A stretch of 64,000 nt of DNA from Schistocephalus solidus. Lineage: Eukaryota > Platyhelminthes > Cestoda > Diphyllobothriidea > Diphyllobothriidae. The stretch spans positions 1 to 64,000 of the forward strand of contig WEDG01004495.1 of assembly GCA_017591395.1 (NCBI GenBank). Direction: 5' to 3'. Position 1 is the stretch's first letter. Each line of letters opens with the position of its first letter. A program made the translations under genes and the position numbers. Shown one piece after another: positions 59,226-64,000 of the stretch. The notes beneath the pieces are model-generated. The model had not been told where the DNA came from. It did not search any database and was given only the letters and a program-made list of their open reading frames with translations.

Positions 59226-61323
59226 AGTGAGAGGGTTAGGAATTATGTTAGTCAGCGGCACACTGCCGGCCAAATGTGGGCTTAGGGCATTTTGTCAGTA
59301 CAGTTTCATAAGACATTTGGACATGTGTGGCTCCATCGCATTAGTAGCTTGTGATATACCCCCATCGTGCATTGTGCACCAAGGTCATATGTAACCTGAT
59401 TGTCAGCTGCAAAAAGGAAAAAAATGTATCTCGTCATTTATAGGTTGAGAAAAAAGAGGATTTTAAAGAGTGAAAGAGTTTAACCATAACTACATGGTAC
59501 AACATCTGTCTCCGTATAAAGGCGATAATCGCCAACGAAAAAATATTTACTGTGATGTATACACAAGACATGGTAGATTCAAAAAATTAAAAATAAATCA
59601 TTGTTTATAATACCTAGTAAGTAAGATATTGAAGATTCAAGAGACAGAAGCACTACATTCTATCAACTGAGTACGTTTGAAATGAAATATTTCATGCCCT
59701 ATTTAGTGACATTTAGCATTCTACTGATAGTCCTTATCTGCGGCTCCAGAATTTGACATTTTTATATCTCCTGATTGTAATTAGAAACAGTTTTTCCTAA
59801 GCAAATGGTGATTTCATGATGCACACTGATATCTATCCCACCTAACGCTAATGCTGATAGGGTACACAGCAAGCATATTTGTCGGTGGTCGGAAGGCCTA
59901 CGTCTTCCTTAGAATTGGATACACGTTGCACATAGTGCGTGCAAAAGGATATAACAGAACGTATGGTTGAAAATTAAAAACCAGTCGATTGCATGGAGCA
60001 CCCCTGAATGATTCGACTAGTATAGGCGTACTAATTATAGCGAGGTAAACGAAGTCAGATCGTTAACGGAAAAGAAAATATAGACGAGTAGAAAATGGGC
60101 TATAAAATGTCCTATGAGTTGCCATTTTCGAAATACATTCCTCTTTCGCGTGCAGATCCTGGTGAATCCGATCAAAGTTGCTGAAAGTACTTAATAATTT
60201 GCCCTCATTTTTTTACTTCATTCAGCCCCATTCCGGAATATGTACCGCCCCCGTTTACGGATAACCTTATGGCAAATTACAGGGAAAGTAGGGGTTAACT
60301 TAAAAGTTGAATTATGTTCCAGAGTTATGATTGGGACATGAATATAGGGACCGCCATAGAATTTAAGTGCCAGACAATCTGTCATACGGAGCTTACCTAT
60401 TCCCATGTCCAGCGAAGAATTTTCGAAAGGTATCTTCAAGTTTATTTTAATAGTAAGATACGAATTTAACCTGAATTAGATGTCTTATTTAATATTTGCC
60501 CCTTTCATTTATAGAATGCAAAATGGCCTAGCCATTGATTTCCTCGAGTTGCTTTACTTTTAGGGCATTAATTGCATGCTGTAATAAACGTATAATAGCA
60601 AGAATTCAAAATTCAATTTAAAAAAGCTAAGCAGATTTTCAAAAGATCTAAAAGATTTTCAGACACTGGGGGCAACCTTTTGGGTTTCGCGTTAAGATTT
60701 TGTTGAACTTGACCACTGATGTCTTCATTATTCACCTTATTCAGGTCAAATTATGTATGAAGATCGTAAACACCAAGCCTTTTTGGAAATAATTTTGCTT
60801 GAATTGCTTATTAAACTTACAGTTGAGTGTAAACTATGCATTTCGTGCACCAGTTACTAACTTATCTGGAATATACTGGTTGAAGAATACCACTGGTTTA
60901 TTTGGAACCAACTTTCTATCCGCTGTTTCTTTTCCTGTCCTTTGACTTGCAAGAAGAGGTTTTTGAGCTATCGTGAAAGCTAAATGCAAGCATGGGTTTG
61001 CAAGAGTTCTAGTTCACTGACAACAAGGACTGGCGTTCATGCAAAACTGAGCATCATATTCTTAAAGCTTTCACCAATTTTGTGTAGGTTTCTAATGAGT
61101 AATATTGAAACAAAAAGTAAAAAAGTGCCTCATACACTTCTTCACCTATCATAAAACATTTGGAAGTAATTAGTTCCAACGTTCATCTAACTTCGGTTTT
61201 TAGGTAGCAGCATTTGCATGCAGCAACTTTTCTAACTGAGAATATTTATCACTATTATTCTTAACGTTAATTTTCTGAACTGAAAGACCTACTCAGGGAG
61301 GATAGGTCCCCTGAAAAGCAAGA
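59226..61323. other. downstream sequence; one weak terminal-exon candidate
   Basis: 'ttttacttcattcag' at 60225 opens frames encoding either PIPEYVPPPFTDNLMANYR.. to a stop at 60299 or a longer basic reading. The - strand frame at 60218-60439 overlaps and has its own donor-like site. Undecided. The rest is AT-rich without signals. Confidence 0.35.
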
Positions 61324-61714
61324 AGCAAGGATGCCTTGTCTAGCAGCCCAAACGAACATAAAAGTGCCCACAATAAATGTTGCTTTACGCCAATTTCCAA
61401 GGAAATTATGTTAAGAATTAAGGTGAGGGTAAGGGTTAAGTTTAATTTTGAGGTTATGTTCAGATATGGGGTAAGGGTTATTATCAGGCTAAGGGATAAA
61501 GCTCTTATCGTGTTAACTGTTGAGTTCGGGTTAAGGGTAGGGCTAGGGTTAAGATTAAGGTGATCGTTTTGTTTTATGTTAGAGAAAGTGCTACTGATAA
61601 AACACTGTCATATTTCCACATCCCGAAACTTACCATAAGGCCACCTATTGCAAAAGAGTCAGGCGGTTCCTATTCCCGTGTCCTGTTAAGGCGCCCATAT
61701 AATGCAGCCATAAT
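61324..61714 (+). mobile_element. TIR element with telomere-like interior, copy C
   Basis: It begins 'agcaaggatgccttgtctag' (compare copy B's end, complement 'aaggatgccttgtaggg'). It has an interior of GGGTAAGGGTTAAG/GGGTTAAGGGTAGG variants (61420-61560). It closes with 'ataaggccacctatt', 'ggttcctattcccgtgtcct' and 'taaggcgccc', which parallel the right part of copy B (ttcctattcctgtgtcctg). Same orientation as copy B. The right terminus is decayed and no target duplication is clear. Confidence 0.6.
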
Positions 61715-64000
61715 TAGTCCAGAAACCAGGCTCCATTTTATGTATTTGTATCCATGAATTTACTATTTTAATAGTTCACTGGTTCTGGTGACTCTTTGAG
61801 TTAAAGTCTTGCCAAGAGACTTAAACTGATGGAAGCTAGTAATTTTAACCCACATCTAGCGAGAGAAAACCTGTATATTTATCATATGCGTAACCATAAC
61901 TTATTGAGCATTCAAAAACTCCCTTTGGGAAGGTTTCTTTGGTTTGAAAATATGCTCCAAACTGCAAGCATGAGTGTAAAAGTGAGACTTTACCTAACAT
62001 AGTCAAGTAAATTAGCGTCCTGGTTTCTGAAAGGGAAAAAATATAAGTACAAATCGCAAAGCATTTTATGAAATGTCACAAACATCACAAAATAACCTCA
62101 CTTTACCACCATAAAAGTTGGACTGTTTTGGAGAAAGAGTCGTTTTTCTACGGACGGCCTTGTTTAGTTTTTAATTTATTTGTCAGTGGTTAAGTCTTAT
62201 TTTTTATCGAAAATCATCAAAACCAAAAAAATATTTTGAAAAGTCAGTTATTTAAAGCATAAAATCACTGAACATAAAAAGACAAGAATAATAAAACGAC
62301 ACACAATGAAAAAATAACAAAATATCATATAAGTACTTTTTTGCTTGTCCATATGCGCGTAACATTGTTTTACTTCGGGCTGTCATAGTAACAACCAAGT
62401 TGTCAGTTGTGTCCTATGCAATTATTGAGCATAAAATCGAGCGCTTTCTGATCTTCTTTCAGTTTCATTTGATGAACACGAAGAGTGTTACTATAGGGTT
62501 GAGGTCACGGATTTTGGCTGGAATTTAATGTTTCGCAGTTTGCAGGGTGGAGTGGACAGCTGTGATTGAAATAATAAGCCTGCATTTGTAGGTTAAATCG
62601 GAATCATAAATCGTTTGTGCAGTGATCAGTTCGGCAATACTGCAATAGTACCATATACATTTGACGTCAATTACTGACGTTACAACCGGTGGTACCATTT
62701 ACGATATTGATGAAAACCCTGCTATTTACTGTCTTCGTTGTCAATCACCAGATCAGTCGCTCTCCGAATTTGATGGCCCTCCACATTATCAGGCTTCGAA
62801 AGTTTTTGAAAGTTGCTGTCGATATAATGTGTTCTCTTAGGAAGTTCCTTTCCATACTTCAGAGACTTGTGTTAAAGTAAGACATCATCAAAATATTTAA
62901 TGCTTTTCAACAATGACCGTTTATGATCAATGTACTCTTGTCGAAATAGAAAACGTTCTCTAAAACGTTTTCTACTCATGACTGGCTTTGCTATGGAATA
63001 CTGCTAATGAAGGCCAACGTTTCGTATCCATTTTCAAATAATGCGCCTAGATAATATCGTTATATTTTCCCAGTAAATTGTGTTATGTGTGTTAGGTTTT
63101 AGTGTCTAACGAATACATTCGCCATATTGCTTGATTTTTAACCGTTTTGGTTCACTTTGCTTAGTTTATAAGCACTGTTCTATTGTTACGAATTTTGCTG
63201 GCTTATATTCAAAGTACTAGCTAACGGCTCATACGACAGCCCATGGGCAGCCAATTGCCCTATGCGCTCAAAGTCAATGTCCAACAGGGAATGCCGTTAT
63301 TCCACAGCGTGAGAGAGAAACGTAACAGCATGTTGTGATTTTTCAAGATATATTTGGTAACAGGTTCCTATTTTCAATGTGGTATAACAAAATACTGCCA
63401 AATACGCATACAATGTGTAACTAAAATTAACGTGAGTAGTTTAGTGTACATTTGATCTTGTTAGTTTAGTTTGATGAGTAGGTTTGATGCTCAGAAAGCA
63501 TTTTCTAAAGAACACTGCATGTTCAATATATATTGTAAGGAAACTAGCAAGATTAGGGCGATCTCGGAGGCTGCCAGATATCCAATACATTTTCTATGCT
63601 TTTTAAGATCACAGAATAAAATATATTGTCTTTGTGCATTGTGCCATAGAAGAGCAGTAATGTAAGAAAAGATAGTTTCTAATAATTCCCTTTGTAACTG
63701 GAAAATATGATCTTAATTTAATAAAAATCGGATGAAGGCAAATGTAAGGAAATGCCTTTTTTCTCGAAAGAAGAAATGAATTAAACTTTAAAAAACATTT
63801 CTTGCTGCAAATGCAGAAATAAACTTATTAATTAGTACTTTTGTTCTATTATCCCGAAAATCGAGGTAGTAAACGTAATACTAAAAGAAACTGTGGAAAT
63901 GGACGCCAAGAACAGCCTATGTTAAATTAGAAAGATGCGATAAGATTCTTTGTTGTCTAACACAGTTTTCGCTTATCCAAGATTGAGGGACGTAATGGTC
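61715..64000. other. no gene recognised
   Basis: AT-rich to the end of the window. Frames of 63-64 codons (62689-62880, 63471-63665) have no motif or convincing splice sites. Nothing else recognised. Confidence 0.5.

Noticed and set aside
1..64000. CRISPR array, operon or bacterial mobile island
   Set aside because: No regularly spaced direct repeats or compact co-directional genes; introns, SINEs, LTR and Penelope-like elements show a eukaryotic genome.

Overview
The window is 64 kb of AT-rich, intron-rich eukaryotic DNA with long non-coding stretches and many decayed transposons. It looks like a flatworm nuclear genome. A tapeworm of the diphyllobothriidean type (Spirometra/Schistocephalus/Dibothriocephalus-like) is the best guess, for three reasons. 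The zinc-finger tail of an endonuclease-reverse transcriptase element near 1.4-2.0 kb is of a kind I associate with those genomes. There are Penelope-like GIY-YIG tails. A small dispersed element carries degenerate TTAGGG (flatworm telomere-type) motifs inside. The species is inference, not proof. No bacterial, organellar, rRNA or CRISPR features are seen.

Layout. 0-5 kb: a (TA)n microsatellite, a possible short exon, the decayed tail of a non-LTR retrotransposon (about 1365-2025) and diverged copies of a dispersed repeat (2400-3260). 5-12 kb: AT-rich and almost without open frames, with a TATA-containing inverted repeat. 12.25-12.98 kb: three exons that join in phase to a stop, the 3' end of an unrecognised + strand gene. 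15-18.6 kb: another dispersed-repeat copy and two - strand exons that join in phase. 19.4-21.6 kb: two copies of a TIR element with telomere-like interior. 22.5-24.5 kb: a - strand Ty3/Gypsy remnant (LTR, polypurine tract, expanded GAA tract, broken pol). 26.7-27.3 kb: a CpG-rich low-complexity block. 28.5-28.8 kb: a Penelope-like remnant. 31-41 kb: isolated candidate exons and tRNA-derived SINE heads. 42.72-46.65 kb: the one unmistakable host gene, a protocadherin with seven cadherin repeats, a transmembrane helix and a cytoplasmic tail in a single large exon. 46.8-48.8 kb: another Penelope-like tail and a long inverted repeat. 49-64 kb: mostly empty, with candidate small exons, a possible TATA promoter, a three-exon in-phase 3' end at 58.5-59.2 kb and a third TIR-element copy at 61.3-61.7 kb.

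Apart from the protocadherin, gene calls rest on splice-site context, reading phase and open frames, not on recognised families, so their confidences are low to moderate. Most of the open frames of 60-100 codons in the window are chance or shadow frames and were left out.
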